Shown in pieces: positions 53,762 to 63,267 of a DNA stretch of 64,000 bases. The stretch lies in NCBI RefSeq assembly GCF_002056295.1, contig NZ_CP020100.1, positions 3,929,501 through 3,993,500 on the forward strand, read 5' to 3'. The DNA comes from Halopseudomonas phragmitis (GTDB lineage: Bacteria; Pseudomonadota; Gammaproteobacteria; Pseudomonadales; Pseudomonadaceae). Numbering within the stretch: position 1 is the stretch's first letter; each line of letters begins with the position of its first letter. Below the pieces are notes generated by a model. It saw only the letters and a program-made list of their open reading frames with translations, had not been told where the DNA came from and made no database searches. Position numbers and translations under genes: made by a program.

Positions 53762-54191
53762 GCGCTTTCTCCGGACAAGCCGTGCTTGTCATGAACAACG
53801 CCACCGGAGCTTACCCTGCAAAATGTGACCAACTATCCGTAAGTCATAAAATTGGCGTCAACATAAGGACGCATTATACCGTCTTTCACCGACTGTCCAG
53901 ACAGCAGAACTCAAGTTTATGACCGACATCACAGATTCTCGGCACAAAACAGCCAAATAGTCCGCGAGACGCATTCTTGTAACAAATCGACGATCACAGG
54001 CAGGCTCGCCCCCGACAACCCCGCCATGCTGTGCACAGCGCCGAAGCAGAGCGCGCAATTGTGGTTTATGCTCAATAGCGTAAAGCGCCATGCTGGCGGC
54101 CAGCAATCAGCTCCGCCTATCACGGCGGGGCGAATGTTTCTGCCGCATTCGCACTAATGACTATAACAACCTCTTCGGGAGATTTTAATCG
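53762..54191. other. Intergenic region, 430 bp
   Basis: It lies between divergent DUF1631 and symporter genes. No convincing ORF or RNA gene was found. GGGAGA precedes the symporter start. A CGCCATGCTGGCG-type dyad lies near 54089. Promoters for both genes must be here but none stands out. Confidence 0.7.
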
Positions 54192-55562
54192 ATGGAGTCG
54201 CTCATTGATGTGATCAACGCCATAAACGGCGTTGTTTGGGGGCCAGCAATGCTGATATTGCTGGCAGGTACCGGTCTGTACCTGACCTTCGGTCTCAAGT
54301 TCACGCCACAACGCCGTATCGGCTTCGGTTTCAAGATGCTGTGGAAAGGTCGCAAGAGCAGTGAAGAGGGCGATATCAGCCCTTTCAACGCCCTGATGAC
54401 CGCACTGTCAGCCACCATCGGTACCGGTAACATCGCCGGCGTGGCCACCGCCCTGTTTTTCGGCGGTCCCGGCGCACTGTTCTGGATGTGGGCCATCGCA
54501 GTGGTCGGCATGGCCACCAAATTCACCGAAGCGGTGTTGGCGGTCCACTTCCGGGAAAAGGATGCACTGGGCAACCACGTCGGCGGCCCGATGTACTACA
54601 TCAAAAATGGCCTGGGCCCGAAATGGAAGTGGCTTGGTGTTCTGTTCGCCATCTTCGGCATGCTGGCCGGTTTCGGTATCGGCAACACCATTCAGTCCAA
54701 TTCGGTCTCCGACGCCCTGTCGAGCACATTTGGCATCCACCCACTGGTGACCGGGATCGTGATTGCCGTGCTGGTTGCCCTGGTACTGCTCGGCGGCATC
54801 AAGCGCATCGGTGAAGTGGCGGGCAAGCTGGTCCCGCTGATGGCGCTGTTCTATGTAGGTGGCGGCCTGATCATCCTGATCATCCATGCCGACAAGCTGC
54901 CGGAAGCCTTCGGCATGATCTTCTACTACGCCTTCAACCCGATCGCTGCTACCGGCGGTTTCGCTGGCGCCGCCGTCTGGGCAGCGATGCGCTTCGGTAT
55001 CGCCCGTGGGGTGTTCTCCAACGAGGCAGGTCTGGGCAGCGCGCCGATTGCTCACGCAGCAGCTCAAACCAACAACCCGATCCGTCAGGGCACCGTAGCC
55101 ATGCTCGGCACCTTCATCGACACCATCATCGTCTGCTCGATCACCGGCCTGGTGATTCTAGTAACCGGTGTCTGGGATAGCGGAGCCAACGGAGCCTCGC
55201 TGTCGGCTATGGCGTTCAATGCAGGCCTGCCGGGCGGCTGGGGTCAGTACATTGTCAGTATCGGTCTAGCTGTGTTTGCCTTCACCACCATCATTGGCTG
55301 GAGCTTCTATGGTGAAAAGTGCACCCAGTTCCTGTTCGGCGAACGATCCAACCTGCCGTTCCGCCTGATCTGGGTGCTTGCCATTCCGCTTGGCACCCTA
55401 CCAGCAATCGACCTGGGCACCATCTGGCTGGTGGCCGACACCCTGAATGCGATGATGGCTATCCCCAACCTGATTGCCCTGCTACTGCTCAGTCCGGTGG
55501 TCTTCAAGCTGACCAAGGACTACTTCAGCAACCCGGCCAATCTGCTCAAGGAAACCAAGTAA
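54192..55562 (+). CDS. Sodium:alanine/glycine symporter (AGCS family)
   Basis: 456 aa with about 11 membrane segments. AGCS motifs: [20 protein letters not shown] at residues about 77-96, and [17 protein letters not shown]. It couples Na+ entry to uptake of D/L-alanine or glycine. It sits between DUF1631 and nadC and is ended by its own terminator. Confidence 0.93.
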   Translation: MESLIDVINAINGVVWGPAMLILLAGTGLYLTFGLKFTPQRRIGFGFKMLWKGRKSSEEGDISPFNALMTALSATIGTGNIAGVATALFFGGPGALFWMWAIAVVGMATKFTEAVLAVHFREKDALGNHVGGPMYYIKNGLGPKWKWLGVLFAIFGMLAGFGIGNTIQSNSVSDALSSTFGIHPLVTGIVIAVLVALVLLGGIKRIGEVAGKLVPLMALFYVGGGLIILIIHADKLPEAFGMIFYYAFNPIAATGGFAGAAVWAAMRFGIARGVFSNEAGLGSAPIAHAAAQTNNPIRQGTVAMLGTFIDTIIVCSITGLVILVTGVWDSGANGASLSAMAFNAGLPGGWGQYIVSIGLAVFAFTTIIGWSFYGEKCTQFLFGERSNLPFRLIWVLAIPLGTLPAIDLGTIWLVADTLNAMMAIPNLIALLLLSPVVFKLTKDYFSNPANLLKETK

Positions 55563-55569
55563 GCACTTC

Positions 55570-55602
55570 AGCCCGGGCCGCCCCGCAACGGCCCGGGCTT
55601 TA
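55570..55602 (+). terminator. Symporter terminator
   Basis: AGCCCGGGCC (55570-55579) pairs with GGCCCGGGCT (55590-55599), followed by TTTA. Confidence 0.7.
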
Positions 55603-55644
55603 GGGTATACTCCCGCGCATTATCGATGTGCTCCCGGAGTCCGC

Positions 55645-56496
55645 ATGCCCAACCTGACCCTTGCCAGCCTGCACACCAGCATTGAAGAAGATGTGCGTCG
55701 CGCCCTGACTGAAGATGTCGGCAGTGGCGATATCACTGCTGCACTGATTCCCGCCGAACGCCAGGCTCAGGCCCGGATCATCACCCGTGAACCGGCCGTA
55801 TTCTGTGGCGTGGCCTGGGCCAACGAAGTGCTGCGTCAGGTTGACCCCAAGATTCACGCCGACTGGCACGCCGCCGATGGCGATCAATTGCAGGCCAACC
55901 AGACCCTGTGCCTGCTGCAAGGCCCGGCCCGTGGGCTGCTGACCGCCGAGCGCAGCATACTCAATTTCCTGCAAACCCTGTCAGCTACGGCAACACGCAG
56001 CCGCCATTTCGCCAATCTGGTTGAAGGCACCAATGTGCGCCTGCTCGATACCCGAAAAACCCTGCCGGGCCTACGTCTGGCGCAGAAATACGCAGTGACC
56101 TGCGGCGGCTGCGACAACCACCGCATCGGTCTGTACGATGCCTTCCTGATCAAGGAAAATCATATCGCCACCTGCGGCGGCATCGCCCAGGCGATCACTG
56201 CCGCCCGGGCTCTGGCGCCGGGCAAGCCGGTAGAGGTCGAAGTGGAAAGCCTGGATGAACTGCGCCAAGCGCTTGAGGCTGGCGCCGACATTATCATGCT
56301 CGACGAACTCAGCCTGGAAGACATGCGCACGGCCGTTCAACTGACCGCTGGCCGGGCCAAGCTGGAAGCCTCTGGCGGCATCAATGAAACCACCCTGCGC
56401 AGCGTCGCTGAAACCGGGGTCGATTACATTTCAATCGGCAGTCTGACCAAGGACATCAAGGCGGTGGACCTGTCCATGCGCCTGCATCTGCTGTAA
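55645..56496 (+). CDS. nadC: Quinolinate phosphoribosyltransferase NadC
   Basis: 283 aa. Motifs: [38 protein letters not shown] and the C-terminal EASGGI. It makes nicotinate mononucleotide from quinolinate and PRPP in NAD synthesis. A short promoter-like TAGGGTATAC lies ahead. Confidence 0.97.
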   Translation: MPNLTLASLHTSIEEDVRRALTEDVGSGDITAALIPAERQAQARIITREPAVFCGVAWANEVLRQVDPKIHADWHAADGDQLQANQTLCLLQGPARGLLTAERSILNFLQTLSATATRSRHFANLVEGTNVRLLDTRKTLPGLRLAQKYAVTCGGCDNHRIGLYDAFLIKENHIATCGGIAQAITAARALAPGKPVEVEVESLDELRQALEAGADIIMLDELSLEDMRTAVQLTAGRAKLEASGGINETTLRSVAETGVDYISIGSLTKDIKAVDLSMRLHLL

Positions 56497-56505
56497 GCAA
56501 AACGC

Positions 56506-57528
56506 TTACGAACAGCGCTCCAGCGCCTGCCGGGCCACCTGCAGGCGCCGCATTTGCAGTTCGTTGACCGGCTCCTGCGACGCCGCAGCAAGCCCACTTC
56601 TAGTCGCCAGCAATTGCTGCTGACAAACACGCATGGCCAGCTCCAGACGCTCTACATCTGCCGCCGGTGCCAGCACCTGTGCAGACTCGGTCATAGCCTC
56701 GAGTACCTGATAGCACCCAGCCGGAAAGTTCCAGGCCCGAGCCACCCCGGCATTCAAACGCCGGCCCAGACGCAGCCAGTCGCGCAAAAACAACTCGCTG
56801 GCCACATAACCACCACGAGGGAAACGACTATCCAGCAACTGACAACCCACCATCAACCCCAGGTGACTGCAGATGCCGGCTAGATAGGCATGAAACTCAT
56901 TACCACGCTCGGCCCGCGCCAGTGCGGCGCAAACCTGAGCCACCCGTTCCGACTGGCGCCACAGCAGATCGCCGGCCAACTGACCGAAATGGCCGTCACG
57001 GGTATTGAAGATCGGCCGTACCAGCAGATTGGCCACAACCTGGCGCAGCCCTCGCTCGCCCAGCAACACTACCGCCTGCTCAAGACTGGTGACTTCCTTG
57101 CTGCGCCGATAGTAGGAACTGTTGGCCACACGCAAGACTTCACCAACCGCCACCAGATCACGCCCGATCATCTCGGCCAACCCCTTGCTGCTGACCGTAG
57201 GGCTACGGAAATGGCTCATCAGTTGCGGCAATAAAGACGGCAACCTGGGTACCAGGCTGGAGTCCTTCAAGTCCCCCGCCAGCACGCCTTTCAAGGCCTT
57301 CAAGGCCTGCTGTTCGAATTCGTTCGGAGGTTGTATCAGCGGCGTATCGAGACCAAACAGGCTAGCCACAACCGCCAATTCCAGGTCAGTGTTCAGCTGG
57401 GCGGGGGCAGAGGCTGCGACAGGCGATTCTCGATGCGATACCTTTGGCGGCTCTCCGGCAACAACAGGCTCAACCCTGGCCGGGGCTGGTTGGCGGCCCA
57501 GCAGCCGATGCATCAGTTGGCGCAGCAT
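56506..57528 (-). CDS. HDOD domain signalling protein
   Basis: 340 aa from MLRQLMHRL, after AGGTGAG. Residues about 85-280 form an HDOD domain (LPQLMSHFRSPTVSSKGLAE, VANSSYYRR, AVVLLGERGLRQVV). HDOD proteins lack HD catalysis and act as regulatory scaffolds. Residues 15-50 are Pro/Ala-rich. Convergent with nadC. Confidence 0.85.
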   Translation of the reverse strand: MLRQLMHRLLGRQPAPARVEPVVAGEPPKVSHRESPVAASAPAQLNTDLELAVVASLFGLDTPLIQPPNEFEQQALKALKGVLAGDLKDSSLVPRLPSLLPQLMSHFRSPTVSSKGLAEMIGRDLVAVGEVLRVANSSYYRRSKEVTSLEQAVVLLGERGLRQVVANLLVRPIFNTRDGHFGQLAGDLLWRQSERVAQVCAALARAERGNEFHAYLAGICSHLGLMVGCQLLDSRFPRGGYVASELFLRDWLRLGRRLNAGVARAWNFPAGCYQVLEAMTESAQVLAPAADVERLELAMRVCQQQLLATRSGLAAASQEPVNELQMRRLQVARQALERCS

Positions 57529-57565
57529 GCACTCACCTGCCGGCATGCGCCCACCCCCAGGCCCA

Positions 57566-58150
57566 TCAAGCCTTCAGTTCCCAAAGTAACTGGCGACAAT
57601 CCGGCAGATGCCAGTCAGCCAGCGCCGGCCACAGGTTACTGTCATGCACCAGGCAGGTACGACAGCCCGCCGCCCGCCCAGCCTCAAGATCAAACCGATA
57701 ATCGCCGACCATGACCGCCTGTTCGGCTGACAACCCCCAACTGTCCAGCAGCAGCCGAATTCCACCAGGGTCCGGTTTGGGTGGCGCATCATCCCGCCCC
57801 AGAATACTGCCAGCGGCAAAACAATCGAGCACCCCGATAACCTCCAGTGACGAAGCGGCCACCTGACGCAGATTACGAGTCAGGATCCCCAGATGCTTAC
57901 CCTCACGATGCAACTGGCGGACCAAGTCGGCCGCTCCCGGAGCCGGCTCGACCTCGCGCGCAAGACGCAGCTCAATGGCGTTCAATTCAGCCTGCATGGC
58001 CAGCCGCTCTGCCCCCGGCAAGGCCGCCATATACCCTAGGATGTCCTGTTCGGCCGGCACTCCCAGCTCACGACGAATGGCCGGAAAATCATGCTGAGCG
58101 ATGGTCAGGGTGCCATCCAGATCAAAGATCCAGGCCTGCAGATCGCGCAT
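57566..58150 (-). CDS. HAD-IA hydrolase (phosphoglycolate phosphatase-like)
   Basis: 194 aa. Motif I DLDGT, motif II LTRN, motif III Lys in PPKPDP, motif IV VGDYRFDLEAG. It hydrolyses a small phosphomonoester, substrate unknown. Two bp from the tesB stop, so transcribed with it. Confidence 0.9.
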   Translation of the reverse strand: MRDLQAWIFDLDGTLTIAQHDFPAIRRELGVPAEQDILGYMAALPGAERLAMQAELNAIELRLAREVEPAPGAADLVRQLHREGKHLGILTRNLRQVAASSLEVIGVLDCFAAGSILGRDDAPPKPDPGGIRLLLDSWGLSAEQAVMVGDYRFDLEAGRAAGCRTCLVHDSNLWPALADWHLPDCRQLLWELKA

Positions 58151-58152
58151 GA

Positions 58153-59016
58153 TCAGGGCTGCAGCTTGCGCATCAGCGACTCCTGGGTTACCGATGCTAC
58201 CAGCACCCCGTCGCGATTGAAGATCTGCCCACGTGACAGGCCACGCGAACCACTGGCTGACGGGCTATCCATGGCGTACAGCAGCCAGTCATCCATGCGC
58301 AACGGGCGGTGATACCAAAGCGCATGATCCAGGCTGGCCACCTGGGTATCCCGGGACCACGACGATACCGCATGGGGCTGCAGCGCAGTGCCCAGCAGGT
58401 GGAAGTCCGAAGCGTAGGCCAGCAGATAGCGGTGTACCTGCGGGTCGTTAGGCAGACTGCCATCGGCCTTGAACCACATATAGCGGCGCGGCTCGGCCGG
58501 CTTCGGGTCGAACGGCGAGAAATTACCGACCGGGCGAATCTCGATCGGCTTGTCCATGATCACCTTGTCGCGCACCTTTTCGTGGATCAGGTGCTGGTAG
58601 CGACGGGTCAGCTCGGTCTCATTAGCCAACCCTTCCGGCCCGGGAACATCAGGCATCTCGACCTGATGTGAATAGCCCTCTTCATCCCCCTGAAACGAGC
58701 AGATCATGGTGAAGATCGGCTTGCCCTTCTGGATCGCCTGCACCCGGCGGGTAGTAAAACTGCCGCCGTCACGCAACGGATCGACCTGATAGACAATCGG
58801 CAGGCTGGCATCGCCCGGGCGCAGGAAGTACCCATGCACCGAATGCACATGCCGCTCGGCTGCAACTGTCTGACTGGCGGCCGACAGCGACTGGCCCAAT
58901 ACCTGGCCGCCGAACAACTGCTTGAAGCCCAGATCCTGACTCATTCCGCGGAACAGGTTTTCTTCGATCTTTTCCAACGCCAACAGGCGTACCAGATCAT
59001 CCAGCAGTTGGCTCAT
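58153..59016 (-). CDS. tesB: Acyl-CoA thioesterase II TesB
   Basis: 287 aa from MSQLLDDLV, after GGAG; the frame reaching 59166 is not needed. Double hot-dog sequence: GQVLGQSLSAA, HSVHGYFLRPGD, and in the second half SLDHALWYHRP with the catalytic Asp. It hydrolyses medium- and long-chain acyl-CoA. Confidence 0.95.
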   Translation of the reverse strand: MSQLLDDLVRLLALEKIEENLFRGMSQDLGFKQLFGGQVLGQSLSAASQTVAAERHVHSVHGYFLRPGDASLPIVYQVDPLRDGGSFTTRRVQAIQKGKPIFTMICSFQGDEEGYSHQVEMPDVPGPEGLANETELTRRYQHLIHEKVRDKVIMDKPIEIRPVGNFSPFDPKPAEPRRYMWFKADGSLPNDPQVHRYLLAYASDFHLLGTALQPHAVSSWSRDTQVASLDHALWYHRPLRMDDWLLYAMDSPSASGSRGLSRGQIFNRDGVLVASVTQESLMRKLQP

Positions 59017-59158
59017 ATGGGCTCCTCGACAGCAAACAGGGATACTGCGACAGCCTGCCGCAGCAACGTTCATTCTAACCACGAACCCGGGATTTGGGTA
59101 ACATTGCCAAGCCAGCATGGCGCTATATCGATTCATTCCGGAACATAAAGGCCACCCC

Positions 59159-60082
59159 ATGGACATTCCTCTGGTGTACCACCCGGATTACAGTTTCGAG
59201 TTTCCCGAGCAACATCGTTTTCCGATGGACAAGTTCGTGCGCCTGCACGATCACCTGCGTGCCAGCGGCGTTCTGCATACTGACAACCTGCATCAACCCA
59301 CGCATTGCCCCGATGAAATCCTGAGTCTGGCCCACGACCCCGGCTACGTCGCCCGCTTTCGTAACAACAGCCTCGGCCCGCAGGAACTGCGACGCCTGGG
59401 GCTGCCCTGGAGCGAGGCGCTGGTGCGCCGTACCACCCGCGCGGTTGGTGGCTCACTGCTGACCGCCGAACTGGCCCTTCAGCACGGTCTGGCCTGCCAT
59501 CTGGCCGGCGGCACCCACCACGCCCACTACGACTTCGCCTCAGGGTTTTGCGTCTACAACGACCTGGCAATCATCAGCCGCTACCTGCTCACCAGTGGCC
59601 GCATCCAGCGGGTGCTGATTTTCGACTGCGACGTGCATCAGGGCGACGGTACTGCCCGTATCCTCGAACACGACAGCGAAGCCATTACCGTCTCACTGCA
59701 TTGCGAAAGCAACTTCCCTGCGCGCAAGGCTCACAGTGACTGGGACATTCCCCTGCCCCGACAGTTGGATGACGCAGGCTATCTCAAGGTAGTCGAAGAT
59801 GTACTGGGCTACCTGCTGCCGCTCTACCAGCCCGACCTGGTCCTCTATGACGCTGGGGTTGACGTGCACCGGGACGACGCCCTGGGCTATCTGAACCTGA
59901 CCGACCAGGGCCTGGCAGCCCGTGACCGCCTCGTTCTGGAGCATTGCCTGGGCCGTGACATTCCGGTCTGCGCCGTGATCGGCGGTGGTTACTCCAAAGA
60001 CCGCGATGCCCTGGCACGGCGTCACGGCATACTCCACCACTGCGCCCAGACCATCTGGCACGAACGCGGGCTAGGCCGCTGA
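59159..60082 (+). CDS. Histone deacetylase family protein
   Basis: 307 aa from MDIPLVYHP. The deacetylase core is complete: paired His in GGTHHAHYD, GFCVYNDLA, zinc ligands in FDCDVHQGDG, and DAGVDVHRDD near the third Asp. Bacterial members act on acetylated lysines or polyamines; the substrate is unknown. Confidence 0.93.
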   Translation: MDIPLVYHPDYSFEFPEQHRFPMDKFVRLHDHLRASGVLHTDNLHQPTHCPDEILSLAHDPGYVARFRNNSLGPQELRRLGLPWSEALVRRTTRAVGGSLLTAELALQHGLACHLAGGTHHAHYDFASGFCVYNDLAIISRYLLTSGRIQRVLIFDCDVHQGDGTARILEHDSEAITVSLHCESNFPARKAHSDWDIPLPRQLDDAGYLKVVEDVLGYLLPLYQPDLVLYDAGVDVHRDDALGYLNLTDQGLAARDRLVLEHCLGRDIPVCAVIGGGYSKDRDALARRHGILHHCAQTIWHERGLGR

Positions 60083-60157
60083 CCCCAGTCTGCAGCATTT
60101 GCCGGGCTGCCCGGCTTTACTTACACTGCGCGCTCTGCCTGATACGACGACACGCCG

Positions 60158-61393
60158 ATGCCCACCAATCGCCCCAACATTGCCATTATCGGCGCAGGTC
60201 CGACCGGCCTGATGGCCGCCGAACGTCTCAGTGCGGCAGGCTTGCAGGTTGACTTGTATGACGCCATGCCCTCGGTCGGACGCAAGTTTCTGCTGGCCGG
60301 AGTCGGCGGCATGAACATTACCCACTCAGAACCCAAACCGGAGTTCATTCAGCGCTACCGTGAAGCCAGCGATTGGGTCGGGCAATGGCTTGCGCAGTTC
60401 GACGCCGAGCAGTTACGCAACTGGATTCAAGGGCTGGGCATCGACACTTTCATCGGCAGCTCCGGCCGGGTGTTCCCCACCGACATGAAAGCCGCCCCGC
60501 TGTTGCGGGCCTGGCTGCGGCGCCTGCGTGATCAGGGCGTGCAACTGCATACCCGGCATCGCTGGCTCGGCTGGGAGCAACAACAACTACGCTTCGACAC
60601 CCCCGCCGGCCCCTATCTGGCCCAGGCCGACGCCACGGTACTGACTCTGGGCGGCGGCAGTTGGGCGCGCCTGGGCTCGGACGGACACTGGACTGAGCTG
60701 CTCGAACCCTGTGGCGTGGAAATCAACCCACTGCGCCCGGCCAACTGCGGGTTCATCTGTCACTGGAGTGAATATCTCAGCCAGCGTTTCGCCGGTCAGC
60801 CGCTGAAACCGGTCATTGCCCAAGTCACCAGCGCCAGCGGTGAGATACTGAGCCGGCGCGGCGAATGCATTGTCACCCACGATGGCATGGAGGGCAGCCT
60901 GATCTACGCTCTGTCTGCCGAACTGCGCCAACAACTGGAACAACAGGGGCAAGCCCGATTGACCCTGGATATGGCGCCCGACCGTGACCAGGCCCAGCTC
61001 GAACGGCTACTCAGCCAACCGCGCAAGGGCCAGTCACTGGCCTCAGTGCTGCGCAAAAAAGCCGGCCTCGACCCGCTCAAAGTGGCCCTGCTGCATGAGC
61101 ACCTGTGCCATGAACAGCTACAGAACCCGGCAGCATTGGCGGCTGGCATCAAACAGCTCGGCATCAACTTCAGCGCCACCCGGCCGCTGGACGAGGCGAT
61201 CAGCAGCGCCGGCGGCGTGATGGCCACGGCGCTGACCCACGGTCTGATGCTCAAAGCCCTGCCTGGAGTGTTTTGTGCCGGAGAAATGCTCGACTGGGAA
61301 GCGCCGACCGGCGGCTACCTGCTGACCGCCTGTTTCGCCAGCGGCCAGGTGGTCGCAAACGGGGTACTGGAGTGGCTGGACAATAAATCCTAG
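60158..61393 (+). CDS. NAD(P)/FAD-dependent oxidoreductase (TIGR03862/HI0933-like)
   Basis: 411 aa. N-terminal FAD motif IIGAGPTGLMAAERL, GRKFLLAGVGGMNITH typical of the HI0933 family, and C-terminal GEMLDWEAPTGGYLL. Flavoprotein of unknown substrate. Confidence 0.9.
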   Translation: MPTNRPNIAIIGAGPTGLMAAERLSAAGLQVDLYDAMPSVGRKFLLAGVGGMNITHSEPKPEFIQRYREASDWVGQWLAQFDAEQLRNWIQGLGIDTFIGSSGRVFPTDMKAAPLLRAWLRRLRDQGVQLHTRHRWLGWEQQQLRFDTPAGPYLAQADATVLTLGGGSWARLGSDGHWTELLEPCGVEINPLRPANCGFICHWSEYLSQRFAGQPLKPVIAQVTSASGEILSRRGECIVTHDGMEGSLIYALSAELRQQLEQQGQARLTLDMAPDRDQAQLERLLSQPRKGQSLASVLRKKAGLDPLKVALLHEHLCHEQLQNPAALAAGIKQLGINFSATRPLDEAISSAGGVMATALTHGLMLKALPGVFCAGEMLDWEAPTGGYLLTACFASGQVVANGVLEWLDNKS

Positions 61394-61655
61394 GGCTGTT
61401 GACGTTTCATCGTAACCGCGCTGGAGCCGGGCTGGGCGCAGAGCGCCTTTGGAGGGCCCCATGCACGGGAACGATCTAATCCCCTGGGAGTGTCGCGCGC
61501 CTGCGCGACACAGAGCTATCCTGCAACACCTTGCTATCCGGCAGCTCCAGCATCGCGCGGCGCTGGGCGGCATTCCGACGACGCTCCCCAGATCAGGCAC
61601 CAGTCTCCGTGCAATCCCCTGAGACTGAGCTTATGTGCAATTAATCAGTGTTTTC
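61394..61655. repeat. Intergenic repeat region with a MITE-related end
   Basis: This 262-bp gap lies between convergent genes. At its right end, the reverse strand reads GGAAAACACTGATTAATTGC, one base different from the 43420 element, again touching a stop codon (TAG of the SDR gene). The left end (GGGCTGTTGACG) does not match, so this is a solo end or hybrid. A dyad GTGTCGCGCG...CGCGACAC lies at 61488-61510. No ORF. Confidence 0.55.
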
Positions 61656-62474
61656 CTAACGGGAATGATTGAGCCCTGACAGTTTCGGCAGCATCCAGCG
61701 CTCGAACAACCGCGGGAACAGCCGTGCCACCAGTCGCGCACGCCAGTCGACATTGGACAGTACCAGCAGACGCTTGCGCTTGAGCGCACCATGGTAAATG
61801 TCGTCAGCCACATCGGTTGGCGAGGCGACCTTGAACGGCGTATTGATCACCTGCTGGCTGATCGAGCCATCGCCCACCAGGGCATTCTTGCGGATATCGG
61901 TGGCGGTGAACCCGGGGCTAACCAGCATGACATTGACCCCCTGCTCACGTACCTCCATACGCAATGTCTCGAACAACCCATGCAGGGCATGCTTGCTGGC
62001 ATTGTAGGCGCTGCGATAGAGCAAAGGCGCAAAGCCGGACAGTGAGCTGAGCACGATCACCTGGCCCTGACGCTCGATCAGACTGGCCAAAGCATACCGG
62101 GTGCAATGCAGAGCGCCGAAGTAATTGACCGCCATGACCCGGCGAAATACCGCCAGTTCGGTTTCGGCAAAGGCGCTGCGATGGGTGATGCCGGCGTTGT
62201 TGATCAGTACATCGATACCGCCGAAATGCTCGATCACCTGGCAGATGGCTTGCTCGCACTGGGCTTCGTCGGCAACATCACAGTGCAGCGCCAGCACTTC
62301 GGCGTTGAGCTTATCCATCAACTGTTGGCGGAAGGCAACCAGCGTCTCGTCCTGAATATCGAGAATCGCGATCCGCGCACCGGCATGGGCAAAACGCAAT
62401 GCCAGTGCCCGGCCGATTCCAGCGCAACCACCGGTGATCACCACCACCTTGTTGTGAAAAACGCCAATCCCCAT
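61656..62474 (-). CDS. SDR family oxidoreductase
   Basis: 272 aa. TGGCAGIG cofactor motif, NNAGITH, catalytic Ser in LSSLSG and Tyr-x3-Lys (YNASK). NADP-type short-chain dehydrogenase; substrate unknown. Arg/Leu-rich C-terminus may contact membrane. Stop lies at the edge of the repeat to the left. Confidence 0.9.
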   Translation of the reverse strand: MGIGVFHNKVVVITGGCAGIGRALALRFAHAGARIAILDIQDETLVAFRQQLMDKLNAEVLALHCDVADEAQCEQAICQVIEHFGGIDVLINNAGITHRSAFAETELAVFRRVMAVNYFGALHCTRYALASLIERQGQVIVLSSLSGFAPLLYRSAYNASKHALHGLFETLRMEVREQGVNVMLVSPGFTATDIRKNALVGDGSISQQVINTPFKVASPTDVADDIYHGALKRKRLLVLSNVDWRARLVARLFPRLFERWMLPKLSGLNHSR

Positions 62475-62546
62475 GCCGGTCTCCTGCTGTTTTTCAGCAG
62501 TATGGAAGCGGGGGTGGCGCGGTGCAAGGTTTGCCGTCAGCGCGAC

Positions 62547-63188
62547 TCAGGGCGCCAGCCGTTCACGCAGCCAGCCTCCATCGCTGCGGCGATAGACCAG
62601 CCGATCATGCAGCCGGCTTGGCCGGCCCTGCCAGAACTCGATCAGCTCGGGCACCAGCCGATAGCCGCCCCAATGGGGCGGGCGCGGCGGGAGAGTATCG
62701 GCATACTGCTCCTGTAGCCCGGCAAGCTTTTGCTCCAGCACTTCACGATTGGCGATTACCTGGCTTTGCGGCGAGGCCCAGGCGCCCAGCCGGCTACCCA
62801 GCGGGCGGCTTTGGTAGTAAACATCGGACTCCTCGGCACTGATGCGCTCGACCCGCCCTTCGATCCGCGCCTGACGCTCCAGGTCATGCCACCAGAAGGT
62901 CATCGCCGCCTGCGGATGGGACTCCAGTTGCTGGCCCTTGGCACTCTGGTAATTGGTGAAGAACACGAAGCCGCGCTCATCGAAATCTTTGAGCAACAGG
63001 GTGCGCAGGTGCGGCTGCCCCTGCTCATCAACGCTGGCCAACATCATCGCATTGGCTTCGGTACGCTCGACCTCGACAGCCTGGGAAAACCACTGGGCAA
63101 ACAGGCGGAAAGGCTCGTCGGGGGCCTGGCTTTCCAGCAGGCCATCACGGGTATATTCACGACGCAGGTCGGCAATGCTCGGTTTCAT
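62547..63188 (-). CDS. pdxH: Pyridoxamine 5'-phosphate oxidase PdxH
   Basis: 213 aa. FMN and substrate motifs: [51 protein letters not shown] and C-terminal [10 protein letters not shown]. It oxidises PNP/PMP to PLP. Confidence 0.97.
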   Translation of the reverse strand: MKPSIADLRREYTRDGLLESQAPDEPFRLFAQWFSQAVEVERTEANAMMLASVDEQGQPHLRTLLLKDFDERGFVFFTNYQSAKGQQLESHPQAAMTFWWHDLERQARIEGRVERISAEESDVYYQSRPLGSRLGAWASPQSQVIANREVLEQKLAGLQEQYADTLPPRPPHWGGYRLVPELIEFWQGRPSRLHDRLVYRRSDGGWLRERLAP

Positions 63189-63267
63189 GCAACAAGACTC
63201 CTGACAATTATCCGTTCATGCTAGCAGCACAGCCCAAGCCACTGCATTGATCCCGAGCAAGCCTCGC

